DNA from: an uncultured Pirellulaceae bacterium
Lineage (GTDB): Bacteria > Planctomycetota > Planctomycetia > Pirellulales > Pirellulaceae
Assembly: GCA_905480545.1 (NCBI GenBank)
Contig: CAJQQR010000228.1
Span: 1 to 64,000 of the forward strand
Reading direction: 5' to 3'
DNA length: 64,000 bases
Shown: positions 36,418 to 45,776 of the stretch, in pieces
Layout of the letters: every line of letters starts with the position of its first letter
Position numbering within the stretch: position 1 is the stretch's first letter
The notes under the pieces: model-generated
Told to the model about the DNA's origin: nothing
Database searches by the model: none
What the model saw: the letters and a program-made list of their open reading frames with translations, nothing else
Translations under genes and position numbers: made by a program

Positions 36418-37398
36418 ATGTCATTTCTTGCTATCCAGAATCGTTCTGGAAAATTTACCGCTACGGTCAGCGTTCTTTCGTGCTTTAGTTTCGCATTATT
36501 AAGTCAGATCACATACGGATCTGATTCTCTTCAAGACCCTTCCACCGGAAGTCCGGTGCAAGAGCCCAAAACCCCAGAAACCCTTTTACTTTGGCCAGAC
36601 GGTGCTCCCGGCGCCAAGGGTGACTCCCCTAATGACAAACCAACGTTGATTCTTTACCCGGCCAAAGAAAACCCGTCTGGAACTGCAGTTGTCGTTTGCC
36701 CTGGTGGTGGATACGGCGGATTAGCGATGGGGCACGAGGGACACGAAATTGCCGATTGGTTAAACAAAAACGGAATCTCCGCTTTTATCTGCGACTACAG
36801 GCATCGCGGAAAGGGGTACGGCCATCCCTACCCGATGATGGACGCCCAGCGAGCCATCCGCACCGTTCGAACGAATGCAAAAAAGTGGAAAGTAGATCCT
36901 GAAAAAATTGGAATCATCGGTTTTTCAGCCGGTGGCCATCTCGCGTCCAGCTGTGCGACCCATAAGAGCATTGGCGAACTCGACGATTCGGATTCTGTTA
37001 ACAAATCGTCTTGCAATCCAAACTTCGCCATCCTTTGTTACGCCGTGATTGGGTTCGACAAGCCGTACACGCATCGAGGTTCACAACGGAACCTAATCGG
37101 AAAAGACGCCGAAAAAGAACTGGTCGCTTTTTATTCAAACGAAGACCAAGTCACAAAAGAGACTCCGCCGTGTTTCCTTTGGCATACCACCGCGGACAAA
37201 GGCGTACCAGTTGAAAACAGTATCCAATTCTATCTTGCTTGTAAAAACAAAGGTGTGTCAGCTGCTCTTCATGTTTTCGACAAAGGTCGTCATGGAATCG
37301 GGTTGGCAAAAGGCATGAAAGGGGCTGAAGCGTGGCCGAAGCTTTGCATTGATTGGATCGCAGAGGAAGGCTTTACCGGTCGTGCCCTTGCCAAATAG
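36418..37398 (+). CDS. Secreted alpha/beta-hydrolase (esterase/BD-FAE type)
   Basis: 326 aa. A signal peptide (SVLSCFSFALLSQITYGSD) then LLLWPDGAPGAKGD, a family opening. VVVCPGGGYGGLAMGHEGHE is the oxyanion-hole segment, GIIGFSAGGHLASS holds the nucleophile Ser, TTADKGVPVENS the Asp and GRHGIGLAKG the His. Enzymes of this type cleave acyl or feruloyl/acetyl esters on plant and algal polysaccharides; the precise ester is unknown. It stands between the Tad region and nrdR. Confidence 0.85.
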   Translation: MSFLAIQNRSGKFTATVSVLSCFSFALLSQITYGSDSLQDPSTGSPVQEPKTPETLLLWPDGAPGAKGDSPNDKPTLILYPAKENPSGTAVVVCPGGGYGGLAMGHEGHEIADWLNKNGISAFICDYRHRGKGYGHPYPMMDAQRAIRTVRTNAKKWKVDPEKIGIIGFSAGGHLASSCATHKSIGELDDSDSVNKSSCNPNFAILCYAVIGFDKPYTHRGSQRNLIGKDAEKELVAFYSNEDQVTKETPPCFLWHTTADKGVPVENSIQFYLACKNKGVSAALHVFDKGRHGIGLAKGMKGAEAWPKLCIDWIAEEGFTGRALAK

Positions 37399-37424
37399 CG
37401 AGCAACGCCAAATAGCGAGCAACG
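37391..37424. repeat. 17-bp tandem duplication at a stop codon
   Basis: CCAAATAGCGAGCAACG occurs at 37391-37407 and is repeated exactly at 37408-37424. The first copy contains the esterase stop codon (TAG), so the duplication lies just past the gene. It looks like a replication-slippage event. Confidence 0.85.
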
Positions 37425-37452
37425 CCTCGTTATTCATTTCGCAAAAAGGAGT

Positions 37453-37475
37453 CTCGGCGGCAAATTGACGCCGAG
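37453..37475 (+). terminator. Hairpin ending the esterase gene
   Basis: CTCGGCG (37453-37459) pairs with CGCCGAG (37469-37475) over a 9-base loop and is followed by TTCTCTT, a modest T-rich tail. It sits between the convergent esterase and nrdR genes. Confidence 0.55.
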
Positions 37476-37510
37476 TTCTCTTCCGACAAACAAACGAGCG
37501 AAATGACGTC

Positions 37511-37530
37511 ATTGCACCTTTTGGTGCAAT
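37511..37530 (-). terminator. Hairpin just past nrdR
   Basis: ATTGCACC and GGTGCAAT form an 8-bp stem around TTTT, 9 bases past the nrdR stop. It lies right next to a 12-base palindrome (AATGACGTCATT). On the nrdR transcript the loop reads AAAA and the tail is not U-rich, so the terminator role rests on position. Confidence 0.5.
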
Positions 37531-37538
37531 AACGAAAA

Positions 37539-38000
37539 TCACTTGGTTCGCGAACGAAGCATCGGCTCGAGTTCTTCGACAAAATCCCGAACGTCCTTGA
37601 ACTCACGATAAACACTGGCGAAGCGGACGTAGGCAACCTGATCAACTTTCATAAGTTCATCCATCACGATCTCGCCTAATTCTCGACTGTCAATTTCCAT
37701 GTCGTACTCGGAATAGATCCGTTGCTCGATCCGAGTCACCATATTTTCGATTTCCTCTGCTTTGACTGGCCGTTTCCAACAAGCTTTTTGTAAGCCATCG
37801 CGGATTTTTTGCGCGTCAAAATTATCACGAACATCGTCCTTCTTTACTACCTTCAGATTCACATCATGAAGCCGTTCATACGTGGTGTACCTTCGCCCGC
37901 ACGACAAGCACTCGCGGCGTCTACGGATCGCGAACCCGTCATCGCTTCCGCGAGAGTCAATTACCTTGTCGTTATCTTTACGGCAAAATGGACATTTCAT
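37539..38000 (-). CDS. nrdR: Transcriptional repressor NrdR
   Basis: 153 aa; represses ribonucleotide-reductase genes when (d)ATP is bound. Zinc ribbon CPFCRKDNDKVIDSR with the second pair CLSCGRRYTTYER; then the ATP-cone begins near VVKKDDVRDNFDAQKIRDGL and continues to VREFVEELEP-like sequence (FKDVRDFVEELEPML). The N terminus MKCPFCRKDNDKV is the family start. No ribonucleotide-reductase gene is nearby in this window. Confidence 0.95.
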   Translation of the reverse strand: MKCPFCRKDNDKVIDSRGSDDGFAIRRRRECLSCGRRYTTYERLHDVNLKVVKKDDVRDNFDAQKIRDGLQKACWKRPVKAEEIENMVTRIEQRIYSEYDMEIDSRELGEIVMDELMKVDQVAYVRFASVYREFKDVRDFVEELEPMLRSRTK

Positions 38001-38210
38001 GGGTGCAATATAAACGAAAAACTCAGAGACGAAGCAGGAAAATCAGAGGCAAGCAGAACAAAACGAAAGTTAGCCCCCAATCCACAGAGTTTGAAGCTAA
38101 TTGTAGAAAAATTGACACCCACCACCCACGCAGGGCCGTAACGGGCCCGACCAGGCACTGGGTTTACACGTCAACCCCTCCTCAGCCAGCCCCTCCTACT
38201 ACCGTTGGAC

Positions 38211-38226
38211 TCAATAAATTTATTGA
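38211..38226. repeat. 16-bp A/T-rich palindrome over a stop codon
   Basis: TCAATAAATTTATTGA is a perfect palindrome; it covers the minus-strand stop codon of the PSCyt1 gene. With only A/T pairing in the middle it is a weak hairpin at best. Confidence 0.5.
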
Positions 38227-41012
38227 ATGAACAAAAATTCATTGCTGTTAAAGATGGCTCGACAAAATGCTGGAAGCCCAAATTCTGCGATAAAATCGGT
38301 GGAATCCTTTAGCTCATCAAGCGTTGGTCGACGACTAAAAACAAACTGATAGGCCGTCGCAATCTGCTCACTCGGCTCATCCGCCCAGCGTTCAAGACGC
38401 TGGGCAAACAGTTCAGCTTGCTGCAAAGCAAACGTACTATTCAAGAGATTCAAAGACTGCAGCGGCGTGGTCGAACGACTTCTCCGAGAGATAATTTGGC
38501 TGCCATCCGGGCAATCGAACACACCAAAAACTGAATCCTTCTCCTGACGGACCTTGGTCATGTAGACCATTCGCCGCCAATCTACCGGACCGTAACTTTT
38601 TTTAGGAAAAAAGTGTCGCACATTTTCCATCTCAACTTCAAAACCATCGAACCCCTTCCCTTCCATTCGATTATCCAGAACGCCTGAAGCTGCAATCATT
38701 GAATCCCGCATCACTTCGGCCGCCATCCTTCTGGGAGTAAACCGCCAAAGCAATTCTCCTCCTGAATCTTTTGCCAGTCCGATTTTATTGGGTTCACTCG
38801 ATTGACGAAACGTGTTTGATGTCAGAAGAATTCGATGAACATGCTTCATCGACCAACCTGATTCAATCAATTCCGTTGCCAGATAATCTAGCATTCGCGG
38901 GTGAGTCGGTTTCCGTCCACTGTTTCCGAAATCGTTCGGCGTCGCTACGATTCCTCTGCCAAATGTATGTTGCCAAATCCGATTTACAATCACGCGAGCG
39001 AGCAGAGGATTGTTTTTTTGCGTTAGCCAATTCGCCAACGCAACCCGGCGGCTCGCTTCTGGTGCATTCTTTTCCAGTTTCAATGACCCCAGTGCCACTA
39101 CCGTGTTCGGTTCGACTTCTTCACGTTTTTGAAGTGGGTCTCCACGATAAAGCCGATGAGTCGCAGCCGGCGGCGAAAAAGTCCCAGCATAGACCAACCG
39201 GCTCGATTGGATTTCCTTTAGCTCCGCTTGATCACTCAGGATGCCTTCATGTACCGCTTTTGCGACTGAACGATTTGCTTTAGAAAGCAGCTCAAAATCC
39301 GGCTCTAGATCATTTCCATTTCCAAACGGGTTTCGCTTTTTGGAATTTGCAACCGTTGTCCAAACATCATCTTGGCCATCCTTCTTGATCTCGATTTTAT
39401 AGCTTATTGGCAATCGGTCACGTATTTTTCCTGAACGATCGCGCCCCCAAACAATGCGATTGATTTCATGAACTTTCGCAAACTCAATTTCGATCCAACC
39501 GCTATTCGGCTCATTTGATATCCAACTATTCTCGTTACCGAATTTCCCATCATTCACATGCTTGATTTGGTGAATTTCGTACCCTGGAAGATTGCTTGAA
39601 GCACGAACGATGGCCCCTTTTGAGTTCAACGCAACATTCTCGCTTCCAGAGAATACTTCGATTTCATCGATACATGGCTCGGCCCCTGAGGTTTTTGACA
39701 CCGTAAACCGAACGATTCTCGCTTCAGTCGAGGGAAACGCTTCAACATTCTTTTGAAAATTGACTGGCGGTAACAGTTGCTTTGGCGCGACATCCTTAAA
39801 AATAGCAGCAAGTTGGGACTTTGCTTCTGCAATTTCTCGTTGCAACTTAGCAATTTGTTGCTTGCCCGTTTCGTCAACCAATCGCCGGTCGGCATGATTT
39901 ACCCCTGCAAACACAGCTTGCATCGAATAAAAATCCTTTTGCAAAATGGGGTCGAACTTGTGGTTGTGACATCTCGCGCATCCAAGCGTAAGCCCTAAGA
40001 ACGTCGTCCCCGTAGCGTTGACAATGTCCGCTAACTCATCCTGCCGCTGCATTAACGTCAAATTGATATCGGGACTCTTCACGATGTCGTGTGGCCCAGC
40101 GACTATGAATCCGGTCGCGACGTCGACCCCCATTTGATCACCAGCAATTTGCTCTTTCACAAATTGATCGTATGGCTTGTCTAAATTCAAAGCATCTATG
40201 ACGTAATCCCGATAGGGCCACGCGTTGGGTCGCTCTCGATTGGTTTCGAAACCATGCGTTTCTCCAAAACGAACAATGTCTAACCAGTGCTGGGCCCAAC
40301 GTTCGCCGTAGGCGGGTGACAAAAGAACTCGATCAACTAATCGTGAATAAGAATCATCGCGGGTATCGTTTACAAACTCCTCAACGTCGGATGGTCGCGG
40401 AGGAAGTCCGAGCATGACCAAGTAGAGCCGACGAATCAAATCACGCTTGTTTGCAGGACGCGAAAACGTCAGTTCGTTGTCCTGCAGCTTTTCCGCCACC
40501 AGCATGTCAACTGGATTTACGACACTTCGTTGATGAATCGTGGAAAGATCTTGAGGATTAATTGCCAGTTCCCTTTGGATCGGCTTGAACGACCAAAGTT
40601 CCGAGTTTTGATTTCGGAATGGAGCATCGTACTCAGCTCCACGTTGTATCCATTTTTTGACGGTCTCTATTTCAGCAGGTGAGAGCGACTTCCCCTCAGG
40701 CGGCATCCGTGTCGCGTCGTCCTCACTACTGATCCAAGCAACAATTGAACTTTCGAGTGGCTTTCCAGGAACGATTGCCATATCGCCTGAATCGCCCCCG
40801 GCAAACATTTCGTCAGATAGAGCATCAAGCGCGAAACTACTTTCTGGGGACTGGCCAGAATGGCAATCAAAACAATGCTTGACGAAAATGGCCTCGACGT
40901 TTGCCGACAATTCATCTGCGGCAATGGCACGTGGCGCACCGCAAAACGGACTGCCAAAAAACACGAGCACAAAGACTGAAAGAATCAGAGTACATTGCAT
41001 TGAGTTAGGCAT
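38220..41012 (-). CDS. PSCyt1/DUF1549/DUF1553 cytochrome protein with a discoidin insert
   Basis: About 930 aa, exported (signal SVFVLVFFGSPFCGAPRAIA). Domains: a c-type heme domain with CFDCHSG (CxxCH), a DUF1549-type region (RLYLVMLGLPPRPSDVEEF, YGERWAQHWLDIVRF, NLDKPYDQFVKEQIAGD, TFLGLTLGCARCHNHKFDP with another CxxCH), an F5/8-type discoidin-like insert (RIVWGRDRSGKIRDRLPISY) and a DUF1553 end (VNRIWQHTFGRGIVATPNDFG). Planctomycetes often pair such genes with DUF1501; here the neighbour is an aldehyde dehydrogenase. The role is thought to be periplasmic electron transfer or polysaccharide oxidation. ATG 41012 is preferred to GTG 41021. Confidence 0.88.
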   Translation of the reverse strand: MPNSMQCTLILSVFVLVFFGSPFCGAPRAIAADELSANVEAIFVKHCFDCHSGQSPESSFALDALSDEMFAGGDSGDMAIVPGKPLESSIVAWISSEDDATRMPPEGKSLSPAEIETVKKWIQRGAEYDAPFRNQNSELWSFKPIQRELAINPQDLSTIHQRSVVNPVDMLVAEKLQDNELTFSRPANKRDLIRRLYLVMLGLPPRPSDVEEFVNDTRDDSYSRLVDRVLLSPAYGERWAQHWLDIVRFGETHGFETNRERPNAWPYRDYVIDALNLDKPYDQFVKEQIAGDQMGVDVATGFIVAGPHDIVKSPDINLTLMQRQDELADIVNATGTTFLGLTLGCARCHNHKFDPILQKDFYSMQAVFAGVNHADRRLVDETGKQQIAKLQREIAEAKSQLAAIFKDVAPKQLLPPVNFQKNVEAFPSTEARIVRFTVSKTSGAEPCIDEIEVFSGSENVALNSKGAIVRASSNLPGYEIHQIKHVNDGKFGNENSWISNEPNSGWIEIEFAKVHEINRIVWGRDRSGKIRDRLPISYKIEIKKDGQDDVWTTVANSKKRNPFGNGNDLEPDFELLSKANRSVAKAVHEGILSDQAELKEIQSSRLVYAGTFSPPAATHRLYRGDPLQKREEVEPNTVVALGSLKLEKNAPEASRRVALANWLTQKNNPLLARVIVNRIWQHTFGRGIVATPNDFGNSGRKPTHPRMLDYLATELIESGWSMKHVHRILLTSNTFRQSSEPNKIGLAKDSGGELLWRFTPRRMAAEVMRDSMIAASGVLDNRMEGKGFDGFEVEMENVRHFFPKKSYGPVDWRRMVYMTKVRQEKDSVFGVFDCPDGSQIISRRSRSTTPLQSLNLLNSTFALQQAELFAQRLERWADEPSEQIATAYQFVFSRRPTLDELKDSTDFIAEFGLPAFCRAIFNSNEFLFIQ

Positions 41013-41206
41013 GATGCTCACATTGAGTTCAATAAAACACTATTTGGATACCCATCCCTATTATTCAATAACCTATTCATCATCACAACAACGAACGTCA
41101 ATGAATCACCAACATGTTGCCTCTTTATCGGCTCATGTCATTCGCTTCTGAACCGCAGGGACCGCAAAAACAGGGTAGGCAACTGCCGGTGCTGGAAACT
41201 CTCGTG

Positions 41207-42718
41207 TTAATGCGACAACGAATCGAGCGGCCGAACGACGGATTGAGTTCGATAGTAATCCATCAAGGTCTCAATACTATTCACGCCGCCGCCCATGCCA
41301 CTTTTATTCACACCACCGTACGGTACGCCATACGCGAAGACATTATGAGCATTGATCCAACTGTTTCCCGCGACCATCGCTTCAGCAACACGGTTACAGC
41401 GAGTTAAATCAGCCGACCAAACGCTATTGGCCAAGCCATAATCGGTGTTATTTGCCATTTCAATCGCTTGCTCTTCATTATCGAACGACGACAGAAATGC
41501 CACCGGACCAAATATCTCCTGACAGGCAGCAACATTATCGAGTCCGCCAGCAAGCAGCGCTGGCTTCACATAAAAGCCATTTCGACCTTCGACTTCTGCA
41601 GCACCACCCTCCAGAAGCGTGTCAGCGCCGTCCGAAGATCCCCTTTTCAAAAATCCCAAAATGCGATCAAGTTGCACCTTATTTACGACTGGCCCCATCT
41701 GTGTTTTCGAGTCCAGCTCATGGCCGATTCGAATCTTTTGCAACCGTGCCACACATTCATCTGCGAATTGACTGTAGATATTCTTGTGTATCAACCATCG
41801 GGTGGCATCGCAACAAACCTGCCCCGCATGAAACGTAATCGCATCGACCAACTTTTGGGCCGTCTCTTCAATATTGACATCATCGAACACAACAGCTGCC
41901 CCTTTGCCGCCCAACTCCAACTTCACCGGCGTCAGGTTTTTGCCACACGATTCAGCGACCAATTGTCCGACCTCGGGCGATCCGGTAAACGACATCCGTT
42001 TTAATTCAGGGTGATTGGCGAGGGCCGCGCCGGCGACTTCTCCAAGCCCTGGCACGATGTTGATGACGCCGTCTGGAATCCCGGCTTGTTTTGCCAGTCG
42101 TCCAAAGTAAAGCGCTGAAAGAGGCGTGTCTTCAGCCGGTTTCAAGACCACCGTATTGCCAGCAGCAAGTGCGGGAGCCAACCCCCAACCGAGCAAGATC
42201 ATCGGAAAATTCCACGGAACGATGAACCCGCAAACACCCCATGGGTGCCGTACAACTCGCGCTTCATGGCCCTTCACATTTAGCGATGTTGACAGTTCAA
42301 TCGATATCGCTGCATCAGCAAAATTCCGAAATGTAGAAATACACCCCTCTATATCCCCGAGGGCCTGAGAGTGCACCTTTCCACAGTCGATCGATTCCAA
42401 CTGAGCAAGAACTTCTTTCTTTTCGTCCATTAAATCAGCAAGTTTTTGAAGCAATGCCGACCGCTCAGAAGCCGGCATCTTCCCCCAACCCGTTTGCCGA
42501 AATGCCTTGGCCGCAACGATTACCGCTTCGTCAATATCGCTATCCTGCAACGCAACAAACTCAGCCAACGTCTCACCTGACCCTGGATCAATCGTGGCGT
42601 GAATCTCATTGCCGGAAGACGAAACCTCTTTCCCACCCACAACCGCCTTGATAGGACCATTCGACAAAAACTCTTCGACTTCGGGTAACAATTGAATGCT
42701 GGAACTGATCGTCGACAT
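41207..42718 (-). CDS. NAD(P)-dependent aldehyde dehydrogenase
   Basis: 503 aa, cytoplasmic. Catalytic Cys lies in FHAGQVCCDATRWLIH, the general base Glu in VKLELGGKGAAVVFDD, and the cofactor pocket in FIVPWNFPMILLGWGLAPAL. MSFTGSPEVGQLVAESC and EIFGPVAFLSSFDNEEQAIE are further family blocks. Closest by feel to betaine- or general aldehyde dehydrogenases (503 aa, start MSTISSSIQLLPE). ATG 42718 is used; an earlier in-frame start at 42766 adds 16 residues. The substrate is not determined by sequence. It stands alone with no cofactor-recycling partner. Confidence 0.9.
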   Translation of the reverse strand: MSTISSSIQLLPEVEEFLSNGPIKAVVGGKEVSSSGNEIHATIDPGSGETLAEFVALQDSDIDEAVIVAAKAFRQTGWGKMPASERSALLQKLADLMDEKKEVLAQLESIDCGKVHSQALGDIEGCISTFRNFADAAISIELSTSLNVKGHEARVVRHPWGVCGFIVPWNFPMILLGWGLAPALAAGNTVVLKPAEDTPLSALYFGRLAKQAGIPDGVINIVPGLGEVAGAALANHPELKRMSFTGSPEVGQLVAESCGKNLTPVKLELGGKGAAVVFDDVNIEETAQKLVDAITFHAGQVCCDATRWLIHKNIYSQFADECVARLQKIRIGHELDSKTQMGPVVNKVQLDRILGFLKRGSSDGADTLLEGGAAEVEGRNGFYVKPALLAGGLDNVAACQEIFGPVAFLSSFDNEEQAIEMANNTDYGLANSVWSADLTRCNRVAEAMVAGNSWINAHNVFAYGVPYGGVNKSGMGGGVNSIETLMDYYRTQSVVRPLDSLSH

Positions 42719-43237
42719 GCGATTCCTCTGTTTAAAAAATGGGCGATTAACGGGAACGCCAAGCATGGATTCGAGATGAAACCAAAGTCGACAACTCCGT
42801 TCCTCAATTTATCAGTTACCAACTCCGACATAAAGATCCAGCGACGGGGAAACCGCTTGACATCGTGCATCACATATGCCGGCCCTGCCGGTCAAATCAA
42901 TGCAAAGGGATCCGTCTCATTAAATCGATAATCGTTCGCCAATGGTTACGCGTTGAACTGTCCGAATCTTAAGTCTCGGCATGACGTTTGGGCGTTTGTC
43001 AAATCCGCAAGTTTGATTTTGTCAAAAAACGGAAAAGTCAAGCGTAATTAAGGGGATAATAAATTGATAAATCTTTGATCCGATCAACCATTTCTCTTTG
43101 ACCCAGGCTCGGAAAGATAGCACATTTCCATTGCTAATCAGAAATCAAACGGACGGCAACTTGGTTCGACCAAGTTTGCTCGAAACTGAATCGACACGCT
43201 ATCCATTTCGTCAAATTCCAAAAACCTACGAATACAG
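42719..43237. other. Divergent gap upstream of the aldehyde dehydrogenase and the LEDR protein
   Basis: Two diverging genes start at its ends, so promoters lie here. I cannot identify them from sequence. No coding frame is convincing. Confidence 0.5.
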
Positions 43238-45361
43238 ATGACTCACAAAGCAAATTTCTTCCAAGCAGCCAAAGATGTCCTCAATACGATCTCAGAAATG
43301 GAAAGCGAAATCCGTGGTTCTACTTTTTTCTCTTCCAGTTTCGAAAATCTGGAAGATCGCCAAATGATGACAGCGACAGGATTTGAGAATATCGTGGAAT
43401 CGGAGCCCATCACCTTCGCCGAGGTGGCTCCTGAGGTCCAGGGTTCCGCCGCCACCATCGATGGGGTGAACATTCGAATCAATGGTCAAGGCGAATACAT
43501 TTCGGCGGTCCGGCCAGAGATCAAATTGAATGCGGGAGATTACCTCGAGGTTGTGTCGATTGATTTGAATGTAAGTGACTCATTTGAAAACCAGTCTGGC
43601 GTTTTTGCTTTGGAGGGGCACATCAGCAAGATTGTCTCACAAACAGGTCCAAGCTCGATCGATTATAGCGATGGTCGATTTTCGACTCCTGATTCCGCTC
43701 TGCCGGTCGCATTTGGCGACCTATCCATGAGTGGAGTGGATGGTGGCTGGAATGTCCAAAATGGTTGGGACCGAGTCACGCTAAACCTGGTTCAGTATTA
43801 CGGAAATGAGTCCAGTGGCGAATCAACATTTCATATCAAGATGCAGGTCGGAACACCGGAGTTCAATTTTGTCGACGATTTCGACAACTTCGCAGATCAA
43901 CCACTCGCTGTTGGGGATGAAGTCAACATTGTTGAAAGTTGGTTCAATTCGGGCGATGGACGATTTCATAATTACGCAGAGGTCGACGTCTTTTTCGAAG
44001 CTGAAAGCATCCCATCTTGGGTTGGTGTGCTGGTTGGCAATGCCGATCAAGATGGCGGCGTCACTGGCGAGTTTCTTTTCCCCACCCAAAACGGTGATCT
44101 TTTTACCGAACGCTGGACACCCGATAAAGCTGGGATTTATCGAATCGAATTCACCGTCGATCCTGAAAATCTATGGAACGAATCTAACGAACTCAACAAT
44201 CGAATCCGTTTGGAGGTCACCGTTTCCAAGTCGGCCTCAGCGGTTGATATCGGCAATACCGGCAGAGGCGTTGTAAGACAAGACCGGGCGACCGGCGAAG
44301 GTTTTATTATGCATAGCAGACAACCTATCGACGAACGATTCATGGACCAAAAAGTCCACAATGGAAACGCCGATCATTTCGTTAGCGTGCGATTCCAAGA
44401 CGACCGATGGCTGTATGACACGAACGACCAATATGTCGATTTTGAACCGAATGATACCGATGTGTTGGTCGCTAGGGTCGACTACTCTGGCGACGAAATC
44501 AAATCACTGAGAGGCCAAAACTTGCAATTAAGGGGTATCCAGCTTGGATTTGCCGAAGGAGATTTGAAATTCAAAGCCAACGTCTGGAATGGCAAAAAAA
44601 ATTACGGTGAATTTGGATTGACCGGAACCACCATTTCTTTCCATTCTAATAAAGAAAGCCCTTTTGAATTCAATCGACAAATCATCGCCGCCTCAGAAGA
44701 AACTGAGGTTGGCAATTTGATTGGACAATTGAAGGCGTCTGGTGGCGACTCGGCAACAACGTTCAAGGTTGTAGACGGCGATAATAAAGGAATAATCAAG
44801 GTCGATCAGAATGGAAAAGTATACCTCGCAGCCAAAATTGACCTCCAGTCACAAAACCCATTTAACGTTTTAATCGAAGCACGAAACGGTGACCAAGTTG
44901 CAGTCGCCGAAATTTTGGTCAAAGCACTGGGCGCTGCGGAATCGGAGACCGCGAATTTGGGCAATTTTGGGGATGGTGTCGCCTTCAATCGTCGCTCGAG
45001 GGGTGAGGGTTACATCTTGTATTCAATGGAGCATGTCCATGATCGATTTTCAAAACGTTCGCCTCGCGACGCAGATGCAGAGCACTTCATTGCGGTAGTG
45101 CACCACAAGGGTGTTTGGCATTATGAAACCAAGGGACGAATCGTTCGATTCAAACCTACAGACACCGATGTCCTGATCGCAAAGATAGACTTCGCAGACA
45201 AGAGTATCGAGATGCTGCAAGGTAAGAACACCGCGCTCCAAGGGGTCAATTCCGGCTATGCCTCCGGTGATTTCAACGTGACATGCAACACTTGGAAAGA
45301 CGGGGCAAAACACGGCAAGCTTCAGCTAAGTGGCTCCACACTGAACCTGAATTTACGTTGA
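43238..45361 (+). CDS. Exported planctomycete LEDR-motif protein with CARDB, cadherin-like and duplicated domains
   Basis: 707 aa. There is no usual signal peptide; FENLEDRQMM (35-44) matches the FxxLExRxxL motif common near the N termini of large exported planctomycete proteins. About 215-332 looks like a CARDB fold (DNFADQPLAVGDEVNIVESW, FTVDPENLWNESNELNN). About 337-468 and 573-707 are two copies of one about 130-residue module (shared GxG(E/Y)GxI-x-S, HDRF/ERF, DTDVLxA and LRGxNxxLxG pattern). Between them (about 476-570) is a cadherin-like repeat (GDSATTFKVVDGDNKGIIKV). It is probably cell-surface or extracellular. The duplicated module is not one I recognise. Confidence 0.75.
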   Translation: MTHKANFFQAAKDVLNTISEMESEIRGSTFFSSSFENLEDRQMMTATGFENIVESEPITFAEVAPEVQGSAATIDGVNIRINGQGEYISAVRPEIKLNAGDYLEVVSIDLNVSDSFENQSGVFALEGHISKIVSQTGPSSIDYSDGRFSTPDSALPVAFGDLSMSGVDGGWNVQNGWDRVTLNLVQYYGNESSGESTFHIKMQVGTPEFNFVDDFDNFADQPLAVGDEVNIVESWFNSGDGRFHNYAEVDVFFEAESIPSWVGVLVGNADQDGGVTGEFLFPTQNGDLFTERWTPDKAGIYRIEFTVDPENLWNESNELNNRIRLEVTVSKSASAVDIGNTGRGVVRQDRATGEGFIMHSRQPIDERFMDQKVHNGNADHFVSVRFQDDRWLYDTNDQYVDFEPNDTDVLVARVDYSGDEIKSLRGQNLQLRGIQLGFAEGDLKFKANVWNGKKNYGEFGLTGTTISFHSNKESPFEFNRQIIAASEETEVGNLIGQLKASGGDSATTFKVVDGDNKGIIKVDQNGKVYLAAKIDLQSQNPFNVLIEARNGDQVAVAEILVKALGAAESETANLGNFGDGVAFNRRSRGEGYILYSMEHVHDRFSKRSPRDADAEHFIAVVHHKGVWHYETKGRIVRFKPTDTDVLIAKIDFADKSIEMLQGKNTALQGVNSGYASGDFNVTCNTWKDGAKHGKLQLSGSTLNLNLR

Positions 45362-45776
45362 TTGCTCAACCTTTTTTAAGGCCATGCCCGAAAAGCCCTT
45401 CTATTCTGCCGACTCTTCGTTTTCATTGGTTTTCCGCCCAGCTTCGAACGTAAAAGTCGGGCGACTAAACACCCCCTAGCCGTTGGGCAGATTTTGACGG
45501 TTGCATCAAAACACCAGGCAGAAAGTTAACAAAAAATCGGGCGGTATAACGTCCGTGCGAATCTGTTGCGTCGAGCGACCGTTTTCCAGAATCGCAACCA
45601 ATCGCTGCATTCGTTCGCGAGAAGTGTTTGATCGCATGTTTTTCAGTCTGTGGTTTTCCCAACTTTTGCACGCTTGACAAGCGAGCAAAATTATTCCGCG
45701 TCGGGCCTCATATCAAAGGCCCGCATTTGGTAAAATCAGAATTCCCAATCTTCTTAGCTGGAAAAATTCAAACCAC
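45362..45776. other. Gap with no recognised gene
   Basis: The small minus-strand frames here (45465-45688) overlap one another with no support. No clear hairpin was seen after the LEDR gene. Confidence 0.45.
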
